A stretch of DNA of 64,000 nt from Betaproteobacteria bacterium (GCA_016720925.1 JADKJR010000004.1:124001-188000), one strand, 5' to 3'. Positions 1-7,738 are shown, numbered from the stretch's first letter. Numbers and translations: made by a program. The notes: generated from the sequence alone by a model not told the origin.

Positions 1-45
1 TCGCCGAAGTAGATTTGCATTGGGTTCAGCCATCATTCCCGCCAT
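1..45 (-). CDS. Possible 5' end of an unknown gene running off the left edge
   Basis: On the minus strand an ATG at 45 opens a frame that runs to base 1 (15 residues, beginning MAGMMAEPNA). A purine-rich GGAG lies about eight bases upstream, which would suit a ribosome binding site. Too little is visible to assign a family, and ATGs at 36 and 33 are alternatives. The 160 bases between this start and the next gene (46-208) show no other feature. Confidence 0.3.
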   Translation of the reverse strand, partial: MAGMMAEPNANLLRR

Positions 46-208
46 GATCTTCGCTCCACGTGAGTATTCTCTATGAGCAATTTCACGTTTTCCGACAATC
101 CCGTGCAAAGTCACAAAGGTTTACATGCCGGCGTGGCAGTGAGGGGGAACGGCGACGCGGAAATCGCCCGCGCATACGGGCGACAGGGGCAGGGTATGGC
201 GCGCGCCG

Positions 209-1738
209 TTATGGCGCCAGGGTCGCGTCAAACGCGGCCATGCGCCAGCCGATGCCTTGCTGACGGACGCGCCGCAAGTACAGCTCATAAGTGCGGGCTT
301 CCAGCGTGACTGCCAGCAGGGAATTCGCAACATAGGTCTTGTCGCTGACAATCACCGAGTCGGCGAAGCCGTCGTCGGCGGTTCCCGTGATCAGGATGCC
401 TTCGGTCGGCTGCCACATGTTGGTGGCTTCATCCACCCGGTCCATCGCGACGAAGACAGGCGCCTTGGAAAGTACCTTTACGCCGATGAGGGTCGCAGAC
501 GGCTTCTGCAAACTCGATTTGCGGACCACCACGCCCAGCACGCACGGGCGGCCCTTTTCGAGGCGAATGGCGAGCAGGTCATCGACATGCACATGCCGGG
601 CATCGTCCTCGACCATGTCCAGTCCCAATCCGCCTTCGCTGATGTCGATCAATTGAATGGCGTTGCGGATACCAATTTCGGTCCCGCCACCGGCGAGCGA
701 ATGCAGTTTTTCCGGCGAGAACGCCATGCGGCAAATCTCTTCAAAGCCGAAAAATACGCCCACCGGTGAATTCAATCCGATGGCCATGCGTTTGCTGCGC
801 TGCTTGCGCGCGGCTTCGATCAACGTGAATTCACGTTCCAGGAAATCGATGACCGCGACGTGGTCTTCCATCGCCGCACCCATGCCGATGCCCCACCCGG
901 GAAAAATCACGCCGTGATGAAATTCCCGAAGCGAGCGCGCCAACTGCCGCTGCAAGGGACGCAGGCTCAGGAACAGATGCGCGCCATCTCCCGGCGCATA
1001 GGGCGTGAGGCCGCGCTGCGGAACGTTGGTATTGACGCCCAGCGTCGGCTCACCGGCAACCGGTACCCGCGTGAGCCACAGCGCGCCCATCCATTCGATT
1101 AGCCAGGTGTCGAGGATTTCAAGGCGCTTCGGCGGCAAATTGCCGCTCGAAAAACGATCCAGCAGCAACGCGCGTACATACAGCGCCTCGACGTTGGCAT
1201 CAATCTGCCGGTCTTCGATGCGCACGCTCAGCACGGTCGCATCGACGCCGAACGCGACAGCGGTGCGAAAAATTTCATGCAGCCATTCGCGCGCAGTCGT
1301 GTCAGGCCGGCTGCCCGCAGTGGTTCGCCATTTGATTGCGTGCCCGGAGAGTACGATCGCCAGCGCACAGATTGCTGCGCGCGGCTGAATATCCGGATTG
1401 TCGTCGGCGAACGTGCGCAGGACACATTCGCGCGCCAGCCGCAGCAAATGTCCATAGCGCCCCGCGATCCATGCGCAGGTCGCCTGTTCCGGCCGGGTCT
1501 TGAGAAGTCCGGTTTTGAGCAACTGTTCGCGATCCACGCGACTGACTTCATCGAAGTTGCGCAAGGTCTGCGTCAATAACTTCGCGGCCTCGGTCGGCGT
1601 GAGCCCGGCGAGGGTTTTTTCAAGCGCACGGTGCCGGGCGGTGATCTCGTCGTGCGCGGCATTCGATACGCCATATGCCGGGCCGGTCCAGGTGGAATGG
1701 AGTGTGTTCATCGGTTTGTCGCCAGCGTCATTATTCAT
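209..1738 (-). CDS. Hypothetical protein with a possible degenerate PilZ-like C-terminal domain
   Basis: This 509-residue protein has no signal peptide and no clear membrane segment. The first 300 residues are mostly helical and unfamiliar. Residues of roughly 340-440 (IGIRNAIQLIDISEGGLGL, later VVVRKSS and LIGVKVLSKAP) have the beta-barrel rhythm of PilZ domains, which bind cyclic di-GMP. The usual RxxxR signature is not clear, so nucleotide binding is doubtful. It follows the gene at 1749-2318 by 10 bp on the same strand, so the two are probably co-transcribed. An internal ATG at 1711 is another possible start. The domain call is inference; the reading frame itself is solid. Confidence 0.7.
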   Translation of the reverse strand: MNNDAGDKPMNTLHSTWTGPAYGVSNAAHDEITARHRALEKTLAGLTPTEAAKLLTQTLRNFDEVSRVDREQLLKTGLLKTRPEQATCAWIAGRYGHLLRLARECVLRTFADDNPDIQPRAAICALAIVLSGHAIKWRTTAGSRPDTTAREWLHEIFRTAVAFGVDATVLSVRIEDRQIDANVEALYVRALLLDRFSSGNLPPKRLEILDTWLIEWMGALWLTRVPVAGEPTLGVNTNVPQRGLTPYAPGDGAHLFLSLRPLQRQLARSLREFHHGVIFPGWGIGMGAAMEDHVAVIDFLEREFTLIEAARKQRSKRMAIGLNSPVGVFFGFEEICRMAFSPEKLHSLAGGGTEIGIRNAIQLIDISEGGLGLDMVEDDARHVHVDDLLAIRLEKGRPCVLGVVVRKSSLQKPSATLIGVKVLSKAPVFVAMDRVDEATNMWQPTEGILITGTADDGFADSVIVSDKTYVANSLLAVTLEARTYELYLRRVRQQGIGWRMAAFDATLAP

Positions 1739-1748
1739 CGTGGCGGCG

Positions 1749-2318
1749 CTAACGCGGCGCCAATCCGAGAATGGCCTGCGTGGCCCGCACCAGCGAGGCG
1801 TGCATCGTCCGCTGTCCCGAATCGTCGCGCCCCAGCAATGCGGAGGCGCTCCAGTCGGCCGGCGCCGCGAATGTTCCTGTTGTCACGGCGGTTCCCGGCG
1901 CGCGGGCAAAGCGCCGTGCCATCGCGTCAATCTGCGGCATCGCTGCGTCGTTCGGAAATTGAAGGGCGAAGGCCTGCACCAGTTCGCCGAATTCGGTGGC
2001 GTTGTCATCTTCGCAAGCGCGCCCAATCAGAAACAGCCATAGCGGCCGCTGCTCGGGATCCTCCTCGATGGCGAGCCGCACCAGTTCGGTCGCGGAACGC
2101 GGCAGGCCATCGTCCTGCATCTGCTGCACCCAGCGCAGAATTTCATTGGTATTGCGCAGCGACATGCGCGGTTCCGGCATCTGCAGAAAGCGCGCCGTGA
2201 TGTAACGCAGGCGAACGCGCAGCACTGGCGGATCGAGCGGCCACGGCGTGCCGAAAACGCTGAGTTTGCGTGGCGGCGGACGTTGCGGGGGTTTGGTGTT
2301 GTGCGTGCCCATGCGCAA
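1749..2318 (-). CDS. Hypothetical protein, possibly TPR/FimV C-terminus-like
   Basis: The frame gives 189 residues. The N-terminal third is basic and proline-rich (PPQRPPPRKL). The middle (about residues 55-130) has a helical-repeat look, with LVRLAIEEDPEQRPLWLFLIG followed by FGELVQAFALQFPNDAAMP. This resembles the TPR-like tail of FimV-type proteins, but I would not assign that name. It lies 10 bp upstream of the PilZ-like gene and probably heads that operon. Start could be 2318 or 2312. Confidence 0.6.
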   Translation of the reverse strand: MRMGTHNTKPPQRPPPRKLSVFGTPWPLDPPVLRVRLRYITARFLQMPEPRMSLRNTNEILRWVQQMQDDGLPRSATELVRLAIEEDPEQRPLWLFLIGRACEDDNATEFGELVQAFALQFPNDAAMPQIDAMARRFARAPGTAVTTGTFAAPADWSASALLGRDDSGQRTMHASLVRATQAILGLAPR

Positions 2319-2973
2319 TCGCTCGAATCAGGCGAGGGCGGGTGTCGCGCGGGTCAGGCGGAAAAACATGGGAGTGTTCTCCTCGTCTATTTGGGTGTGC
2401 GCCAAGCTTGAGTGCGCAAGCAAAGTGTTCCGTCAGGAATTGTAAGCTGTTTGGCGGGCGCATCGCCAAAAGACAGACACCTCAGCGAACCTGGATTCCC
2501 GCCGCAACTGTCGGAAGTCCCTGTGGGGCGCGGGAATGCCCGTTTCTGGGTTGCCACAACATCAAACACCAGCACTGGCGCGCCGTTACAGGCAAAAATG
2601 CCACAAACGCCGCGCCAGTGCTGGTGTTTGATGAACGCATCAGCGTTTCTTCACGATGCGGAATTCGGCTGCGGCGCTTGCGTTGGCAAGTGAGCGTGAA
2701 TTGAGGGCGGCGAGCCGTGGCTTGCATTCGACGGTCGCCGCCATGCATCTTCCACGCCCATTTCGCGGCGCAGGTACCCGCCACCACGGTAAGCGAAGTG
2801 CATCTGGGTGGATCAACCAGGGCCTTGCCAGTTGTCACTCAAGCCCCACTTGGGCGCGAATAATTTTATCGATTGCCGTGCCAAGATTGGGTTGCTAGAC
2901 TGTCCTTTTGTTAATACCGCGCAGGCGAAAAACTTCGTTAAAGTGAGTGACGGAAAAAGGGATTCTGTTATGG
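2319..2973. other. Gene-poor spacer upstream of the cassette array
   Basis: About 650 bases without a convincing gene. It contains one copy of the dispersed palindrome (2560-2633). Integron integrase genes usually lie here, opposite to the cassettes. I translated the minus strand in all three frames between about 2970 and 2640 and saw no tyrosine-recombinase boxes, only short frames interrupted by stops. The spacer may be the scar of an integrase deletion, but nothing in it proves that. Confidence 0.5.
2560..2633. repeat. Dispersed intergenic palindrome, copy 1 (best-paired copy)
   Basis: The two arms, 2560-2582 and 2611-2633, are perfect inverted complements over 23 bp. They contain CCAGCACTGGCGCG on the left and CGCGCCAGTGCTGG on the right. 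The 28-base centre contains CAGGCAAAAATGCC, which can form an inner hairpin. The outermost ten bases pair as well but are not shared with the other copies, so pairing beyond the core appears to be maintained independently of sequence. It resembles a REP/BIME or small MITE. Confidence 0.85.
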
Positions 2974-2989
2974 CTGTATATACATACAG
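2974..2989. promoter_or_regulatory. Perfect LexA (SOS) box
   Basis: CTGTATATACATACAG matches the CTGT-N8-ACAG consensus bound by E. coli-type LexA in gamma- and betaproteobacteria, with the preferred AT-rich centre. It lies 105 bp before the first cassette boundary (GTTAGAC at 3094). Integrase promoters of SOS-controlled integrons carry such a box in this position, facing away from the cassettes. No integrase gene is present here, so the box may be a relic, or may control expression toward the cassettes. Confidence 0.75.
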
Positions 2990-3045
2990 TTTATGGGCCA
3001 AAGTCTTTGATTGCAAGCGTGTTTTCCGCATTTTTTCAGGAATGA

Positions 3046-3100
3046 TAGGGAGCAGCGCGGAACGGTATGCAGACGCGGTGCTCCCTACATTGAGTTAGAC
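3046..3100 (+). other. attI-like site ending in GTTAGAC
   Basis: The first cassette is preceded by the core-site box GTTAGAC (3094-3100, GTTRRRY consensus). No matching GTCTAAC box lies upstream, so this is the array's proximal recombination site (attI-like) and not an attC. A 9-bp inverted repeat, TAGGGAGCA and TGCTCCCTA, flanks 24 bases just before it. Site identity is inferred from position and the box; attI sequences are not conserved between integrons. Confidence 0.5.
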
Positions 3101-3104
3101 CTCA

Positions 3105-3443
3105 ATGTCAGATACCACGCTACTCCATTGCTCGTACTGCGGTGCCTCCCAGCACGAGGTGCGCAAAATTGTTGCGGGGCCGAGCGTCTTTATCTGCAAC
3201 GATTGCGTGGGTAAAGCGCTTAGTTCTCTTGTTACTGACCAGCCCGCAACGTCTGAGAAACTAGCGACCACACAATCAAAAAGTAGTGAATTGTTTTACT
3301 GCTCCTTCTGTGGAAAGCCAGGGACCGAAGTCAAGCGCCTACTGAGCCGCAATGGTGTGTGCATCTGCAACGAGTGTCTTGTGCTTAGCCTTGACATTCT
3401 TACTGAAGGAGGGGCGTCCGAAAATGCATCAGTCCCATTTTGA
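3105..3443 (+). CDS. Cassette 1: protein made of two ClpX-type C4 zinc-binding domains
   Basis: The 112-residue product is essentially two copies of the zinc-binding domain found at the N-terminus of the ClpX unfoldase. The first uses Cys9, Cys12, Cys31 and Cys34. The second uses Cys66, Cys69, Cys88 and Cys91. Both have the ClpX spacing C-x2-C-x18-C-x2-C, and they are joined by a polar linker rich in Thr and Ser. There is no AAA+ ATPase domain. In ClpX this domain dimerises and docks adaptors (SspB) and some substrates. A free tandem copy could bind ClpX adaptors or act as an adaptor or decoy; that role is inference. The ATG lies four bases after the GTTAGAC box, and the gene ends just before the R'' box of its attC. 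Confidence 0.85.
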   Translation: MSDTTLLHCSYCGASQHEVRKIVAGPSVFICNDCVGKALSSLVTDQPATSEKLATTQSKSSELFYCSFCGKPGTEVKRLLSRNGVCICNECLVLSLDILTEGGASENASVPF

Positions 3444-3456
3444 GGAGTTGAGGTCT

Positions 3457-5003
3457 CTTAAGAAACACCTCCCAAGTGATTGATTTGTAATTCGGGTTTC
3501 ATGTGGGTTGTTCGGCGGCGATGAGTTGCATACCCATTTTTTCGGCGCGCTTTGCCAGATGGTGCAGTACGCGATCGCGGTAGCGCTCCTCGTAATAGGC
3601 CTGGCCTTTGTCGGTGTACTCCTCGCCTTTGGTGAGCATCGTGTAGATCAACCGCGCGAGTTTGTGGGCGGCCGCGGCGATGGCCTTGGGTTTGTCCATG
3701 CGCGCGCACATGCGACGGTAGTACGCACCCAGCGCCGACTGGCTGGTTCGCAGCGACGCGGCGGCCATGCGCAGGGCCGGGCCGCGCGGTTGGCGCACCG
3801 CTTGGTCTTGCCACTCATCACTTTTCCGCCGGTGATCTTGGTGCCCGGGCACAAGCCCATCCAGCTGGTGGAAATTCCCGACGGCGGGAAAACGCGACAT
3901 GTCCGTGCCGGTCTCGCTGATGACCGCGAGCGCGGTGGTCACATCGATGCCATCAATGCGCGTCAAGTCCACGCCGCACATCTTGAATAGCTGTGTGCGC
4001 AGATCGAACTTTGGCGCATTGCGCGCCCGACCGCGCTTCTTGCCTTTGGCTGGCTCGCCGTCATGCGTCTGTAGAAGTCGCAACTGCGCTTCGATTGCTC
4101 GGTCGCATTCGGCCAATTGCGTGCCGATGAAGTCGAACGCGTCCAGCGCCTGCTTGAGTGCGAACAAGTGTTCGGCCCGCCAGTTGCCTTCCAGACTCTT
4201 GGCGATCTCATCGACGCTGGCGTGGATGCGTGCGTTCTTCATGGCACCCAGCACCCCGGCCATCACGCTCGCGCGCCACGATGGCGCGCAGTATCTTCAG
4301 CCCCATCTCGCCCACCACGTCGGAGATGACATTGGCCAGTTGGACGTTCATTTGCGTGAGCGCCTTTTGCATATGCTGCACATCACGGGACTGGCTCTTG
4401 AGCAGCGCTCCGCGCTGACGCCACAACGCGCGCAGCACACAAACTTGCTCGGCCGGACGAAACGCACCACTGAGCAGACCGTAGGTCATCAATTGCTGCA
4501 GCCATTGGCAGTCCAGCACATCGGACTTGCGCCCCGCCACGTTCTTGACGTGACGGGCATTGACCAGCAGCACCTTGGAAACCACGCGACTCCAGCAACT
4601 CGAACAGTGGGATCAATACACGCCGGTGGATTCCATGGCGACGGTGTCGACACCACAGGCTTTAAGCCAATCAGCCAGAGCGTTGAGATCGACCGTGAAG
4701 CTGGGAAACTCGCGCACAGGTTCATCGTCCGGTCAGGCGGCACGGCCACAAAGTGGGACGCGCTGCCGATGTCGATGCCGGCGGTGTTGGGGTGCGTGAT
4801 CGTCAGGGCGACCCGCGATTTGACTGTCTTGAGGTTGATGCTGCGTTTGCGTTGCGCCATCGATTGCTCCATCATTCGTTATGAAATGTGGCGCCGCATC
4901 CGGGTACGTCGTCTTGCTCACTCTCTTAAACGGGATATCGGTTCGATGGCATTACACCGCCAAGCCCATTCACCAATGTCGATGACGTGACCCATGACCA
5001 CGC
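3457..5003 (-). mobile_element. Decayed IS110/IS1111-type insertion sequence inserted in a cassette attC
   Basis: The element carries one minus-strand transposase remnant and ends inside the attC of cassette 1. On the left, TTGAGGTCT (3448-3456) is the exact complement of AGACCTCAA at the cassette's 5' end (3098-3106) and stops mid-box. On the right, CTAAC (5003-5007) supplies the rest of the expected GTCTAAC. Boundaries are therefore inferred to within a few bases. I found no terminal inverted repeat or long target duplication, as is normal for this family. A branch of IS1111-type elements is known to target attC sites. Confidence 0.7.
3499..4860 (-). pseudogene. IS110/IS1111-family transposase, broken by several frameshifts
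   Basis: Read from MAQRKRS at 4860, the protein has the N-terminal DEDD-type catalytic start (AGIDIGSASHFVAVP). It continues through MESTGVY, KVLLVNARHVKNVAGRKSD and DVLDCQWLQQL, and ends with the C-terminal Transposase_20 region (GLCPGTKITGGKVMSGKTKR and LYTMLTKGEEY-like sequence near the end). The pieces lie in different frames. Single-base indels near 4731, 4615, 4585, 4257, 3870 and 3790 would restore one frame. The Ser-rich GKTKR box identifies the IS110 family and the overall pattern fits the IS1111 branch. It cannot make an active transposase as it stands. Confidence 0.85.
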
Positions 5004-5122
5004 TAACACTCAGGCAAACTGCACCAATGCCATATCGGTCTTCCGCCGCCGCATGTCACCTTGCCACAACGACGGCACGCCGTGTTTCTTCGGCGCGATT
5101 TGCGGCTGCGGGCCGATTACAT

Positions 5123-5203
5123 CGCTAACACGTCGCTCAAGGTCGCTCCCTTTGGTCGCTGGACGCCGCAAAAGCGCGGCGCCCATTAGCTTGATCGTTA
5201 GGG
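5123..5203 (+). other. attC site A
   Basis: R'' box CGCTAAC (5123-5129) and R' box GTTAGGG (5197-5203) bracket an imperfect palindrome. Its arms contain GCTCAAGGTCGCTCCC and a GCCGC-AAAA-GCGGC hairpin. The inner sequence is nearly identical to attC E and close to attC C. R'' pairs with GTTAGCG, so it belongs to a lost cassette, of which 5008-5122 may be a remnant. That remnant has no convincing gene. Confidence 0.8.
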
Positions 5204-5207
5204 CAAC

Positions 5208-5664
5208 ATGAAATTCATTCGAAATTTGGGTTCAATTTTATTTGGGAGCTTTTTCAGCATGTCTTCTTTCGCTGCAAGTTTCAGCACTCCCGAAAATGCT
5301 ATAAAAACCTTAGAAGCCGCGTATATCAAAAAAGACCTCGAAGCCGCTGTCGCGGCTAGGGATTTTTTAAATGAAGCAAAGCTTATGCTGAAAAACATTA
5401 ACCCCGAGTTTGCTAATGACCCTGAAATACTAAAACAAACAACTGAGGTTTTAGAGCTATCGTTTCGTAAAGAAATGAAAGAAGCAGGATTCTGACTTTT
5501 CAAATTTCAAGTGCTCACTCGGCAAAGCGCAGAACGTTGCATCTTCATTAGTTAAACTCACGGAAACATGCACTTTTCCTGACGGAGGTACATCTATTCA
5601 AGACATCCACGTATTTAAAAGCGAGAAAGGTTGGCGTGTCATCAATGTTCCACCCAAGCCCTAA
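5208..5664 (+). pseudogene. Cassette 2: exported small protein gene with one frameshift
   Basis: The first frame (5208-5495) encodes a signal peptide (MKFIRNLGSILFGSFF, cleavage near SFAAS) and a helical region, TPENAIKTLEAAYIKKDLEAA, ending EMKEAGF then TGA. The adjacent frame continues without a stop to TAA at 5662-5664 and encodes FSNFKCSLGKAQNVASSLVK followed by GWRVINVPPKP. This reads like the missing second half. An indel near 5492 therefore splits one gene of about 150 residues. The stop codon lies inside the R'' box of attC B, as is common in cassettes. The region is AT-richer than the chromosomal genes around it. Function unknown. Confidence 0.65.
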
Positions 5665-5718
5665 CCCATCATTCAAGCGGGACTGGCTAAAGCCAGCCCC
5701 TTAATTCAAACGTTAGGT
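5659..5718 (+). other. attC site B (classic 60-bp site)
   Basis: R'' CCCTAAC (5659-5665) and R' GTTAGGT (5712-5718) flank a short stem, GGGACTGGCTAAAGCCAGCCCC. R'' is the exact complement of GTTAGGG at the 5' boundary of cassette 2, as expected for an integrated cassette. Size and boxes match a canonical 59-base element. Confidence 0.85.
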
Positions 5719-5723
5719 GTGGT

Positions 5724-6263
5724 ATGACGAAGCGACGGCATTTCTACGCAACGCCAGAAGATTTACTCCCTGTGCTTGAGCAATTCGAAAGCAAGCTCGC
5801 CGTGGCTTATAGGCCGGTGGGTCTATTTGACAATACTTCAATTATCGCCTTTGCCCATGGCGGTGAATTACCTACATTGCATAGCCAAGCACCTGCAGAA
5901 TCTGCGGCTAGTGGCTATTGTTACTTGGTAACCCTCGCGGATTTAACCCCTCAAATTCGGGCGGTTCCTCAACGCAGTGGAGGGTCTCTTTACGCACTAG
6001 ATCAATTGGCCAACCCAGACAGCATCATCTTTCAACATGGTGGCTTCTGGAACGCGGGGGTTTTACTATACGGTTGCGTTTCTACAGTGTCTGATTCGCC
6101 AGGAGCATTGAAACTTCAGCGTGCCTTATCTTCTGCAATTGAAAAGTACTTTACCCGTATCAAGTCTTTCTATGTGGGCACCAATGCCAAGTCTGCTATG
6201 GCATCTGGTTGCAGGCTAACCATCGGTGCAAATTCACCTAAAGAGTACGATCTCGCTCTATGA
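5724..6263 (+). CDS. Cassette 3: hypothetical protein
   Basis: A 179-residue soluble-looking protein with no signal peptide, starting six bases after the R' box. I do not recognise a family. Visible features are an N-terminal basic start (MTKRRHFYATPEDLL), the stretch IIFQHGGFWNAGVLLYGCVS, and a basic C-terminal part (YFTRIKSFYVGTNAKSA). Codon use is less GC-biased than in the chromosomal genes. The start is fixed by the cassette boundary. It is bounded by attC B and attC C. Confidence 0.7.
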   Translation: MTKRRHFYATPEDLLPVLEQFESKLAVAYRPVGLFDNTSIIAFAHGGELPTLHSQAPAESAASGYCYLVTLADLTPQIRAVPQRSGGSLYALDQLANPDSIIFQHGGFWNAGVLLYGCVSTVSDSPGALKLQRALSSAIEKYFTRIKSFYVGTNAKSAMASGCRLTIGANSPKEYDLAL

Positions 6264-6270
6264 GTAAAGC

Positions 6271-6348
6271 ACCTAACCATACGCTCAAGTTCGCTCCCTC
6301 CGGTCGCTGGGACGCGCCTTCGGCGCGCCCCTTAGCTGCACGTTGGGC
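6271..6348 (+). other. attC site C
   Basis: R'' ACCTAAC (6271-6277) is the exact complement of GTTAGGT at the start of cassette 3; R' is GTTGGGC (6342-6348). The interior holds TCAAGTTCGCTCCCTCCGG and a perfect GGCGCGCC-type hairpin (CGCGCCTTCGGCGCG). The interior resembles attC A, D and E. Confidence 0.85.
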
Positions 6349-6354
6349 ATCAAG

Positions 6355-6579
6355 ATGAGTCGCTGGAATTGGCTTAAAGACAGACCGCAGCGCCTTCAGT
6401 CAGGAGCGCTGTCAGAGCTTCTTCAAGACATCGCGTATTGCAAGCAGCGTGAGCAACTAGCGGAGTTGAAACGCCATGTCAAAACATGGCGCGCTCGTCG
6501 AGAAGAGGCAGAAGTTGCCGTTGTCGAGCGTTTCGGTGAAGAGGCCCTATCAACTAAAAGTGGAAATGCTCATGGATAG
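6355..6579 (+). CDS. Cassette 4: small basic hypothetical protein
   Basis: ATG at 6355 gives 74 residues (MSRWNWLKDRPQRLQSG...). A TTG at 6343 in the same frame lies inside the R' box, so the ATG is preferred. The protein is charged and largely helical, with QREQLAELKRHVKTWRARRE and EEAEVAVVERFGEEAL suggesting a short coiled coil. No family is recognised. It is the only frame in the cassette between attC C and attC D. Confidence 0.6.
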   Translation: MSRWNWLKDRPQRLQSGALSELLQDIAYCKQREQLAELKRHVKTWRARREEAEVAVVERFGEEALSTKSGNAHG

Positions 6580-6594
6580 GGCGCGTTCGTTTAT

Positions 6595-6675
6595 GCCCAA
6601 CATTTCGTTCAAGCCGTTCGCTTCGCTCACTGGGACCGCGCAAAAGCGCGCGGCCCCTTACCTCAGCCGTTAGAG
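6595..6675 (+). other. attC site D
   Basis: R'' GCCCAAC (6595-6601) is the exact complement of GTTGGGC at the start of cassette 4; R' is GTTAGAG (6669-6675). The central hairpin is CCGCGC-AAAA-GCGCGCGG. The left arm, GTTCAAGCCGTTCGCTTCGC, is more divergent from the other sites. Confidence 0.85.
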
Positions 6676-6682
6676 CTCAGAG

Positions 6683-7186
6683 ATGACTAGCATGCGCACA
6701 CTAGTTGCACCACTGCTTGTTGCATTCCTCGTGTCATGTACTTCGGATGACCAGCCGACCACATTTCCTATACCAACGGGAGCCACGGACATAACTCAAA
6801 CAACCCTTTTACCGGGGCGGGCGTACCAAACTGATTTCATCCTGCACGCCACTTATCCCTCCGCTGTAGCCTTCGAGCATTATTCGCGGGTGATTGGACA
6901 GCCTTGGCGCTATTGCACCTGGGGAGGCAAGGAATGGCAGTCTTTCAAGGACTTTACCGGCGGACAAAAACGCACCATCCATCAGCAGCTTCACATGTGG
7001 GTAAATCCAAAGGCGAAGCGCACCCTGGCTCTTGCGCTTCGCTATTCTTCGGAGACGACGGTCGGAGGCGCGCCTGAAAGTGATTCGCAATCGGTCGTTT
7101 TGATCGAACATATGTCGACAGATGTAAAGGAAGCCATCGACACCATGAAGTTAAACTGCCCGCCGGACGTCTATGCAGCCCTCTAA
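6683..7186 (+). CDS. Cassette 5: lipoprotein of unknown function
   Basis: A 167-residue product with a lipoprotein signal: MTSMRTLVAPLLVAFLVSC, with a lipobox LVSC at residues 16-19. The mature part has no family I recognise. It contains YPSAVAFEHYSRVIGQPWRYC and WVNPKAKRTLALALRYSSE, suggesting a small globular envelope protein. The TAA stop overlaps the R'' box of its attC. The 5' end lies seven bases after the R' box of attC D. It is probably anchored in the outer or inner membrane. Confidence 0.7.
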   Translation: MTSMRTLVAPLLVAFLVSCTSDDQPTTFPIPTGATDITQTTLLPGRAYQTDFILHATYPSAVAFEHYSRVIGQPWRYCTWGGKEWQSFKDFTGGQKRTIHQQLHMWVNPKAKRTLALALRYSSETTVGGAPESDSQSVVLIEHMSTDVKEAIDTMKLNCPPDVYAAL

Positions 7187-7261
7187 CTCATAGCTCAAGG
7201 TCGCTCCCTTTGGTCGCTGGACGCCGCAAAAGCGCTGCGCCTTTTACCTTGGTCGCTAGGC
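7181..7261 (+). other. attC site E, with mutated R' box
   Basis: R'' CTCTAAC (7181-7187) matches the cassette 5 boundary GTTAGAG. The distal box is GCTAGGC (7255-7261) instead of the expected GTTAGGC. Cassette 6 carries R'' GCCTAAC (7739-7745), which pairs with the unmutated box, so a T to C change after insertion is the simplest reading. The interior is nearly identical to attC A. Confidence 0.8.
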
Positions 7262-7303
7262 CGCAATCCAATCGTCGCAACTACCAGTTCAAAGGAGATT
7301 GGC

Positions 7304-7708
7304 ATGATCAACCAGATTTTCCTCACCCTTCCGGTCGCTGATCTCCAGAGGTCGGTTAGCTTTTTCCAGGCGCTTGGATTTATTCACAACCCACAGTTCA
7401 GCGACGACACGGCTGCGTGCATCGTCATTAATGATGCAATTTCTGTCATGCTGGGTACCCATGCCAAGTTCCGTGAGTTCACGCCCAAAGCTGTCTGCGA
7501 TACCAGTCAGGCCGTCGAAGTCTTGATATCTCTCAGCTGTGAGAGCCGTGAACAGGTAGATGAATTGGTCGCCAAAGCCCTTGCGGCTGGTGGTTCAACC
7601 TACGATAAGCCCGAGGATTTCGGGTTCATGTACACACACAGCTTCGTCGACCCGGATGGTCATGGGTGGGGGCTGCTCCACATGGTTTCCCAGCCTGCAC
7701 CACAGTGA
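7304..7708 (+). CDS. Cassette 6: VOC-family (glyoxalase/bleomycin-resistance-like) protein
   Basis: The 134-residue protein has the single beta-alpha-beta-beta-beta pair of a VOC metalloenzyme. It starts FLTLPVADLQRSVSFFQALGF and ends SFVDPDGHGWGLLHMV. It resembles the YycE/lactoylglutathione-lyase-like group found in many integron cassettes, whose substrates are mostly unknown. The last metal-ligand Glu of true glyoxalases is not obvious at the C-terminus, so catalysis is uncertain. A good ribosome site (AAAGGAGATT) precedes the ATG. It is the last clear cassette in the array. Confidence 0.85.
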   Translation: MINQIFLTLPVADLQRSVSFFQALGFIHNPQFSDDTAACIVINDAISVMLGTHAKFREFTPKAVCDTSQAVEVLISLSCESREQVDELVAKALAAGGSTYDKPEDFGFMYTHSFVDPDGHGWGLLHMVSQPAPQ

Positions 7709-7738
7709 TTTGCATCAACCAAGCATGGGTATCTTGCG

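Noticed and set aside
2640..2970. Possible integrase remnant upstream of the LexA box
   Set aside because: No tyrosine-recombinase boxes in the three minus-strand frames; only short interrupted frames.
4987..5211. A 74-codon frame between the IS end and cassette 2
   Set aside because: Its last third is translated attC A and the rest has no family or ribosome site. More likely remnant cassette DNA.
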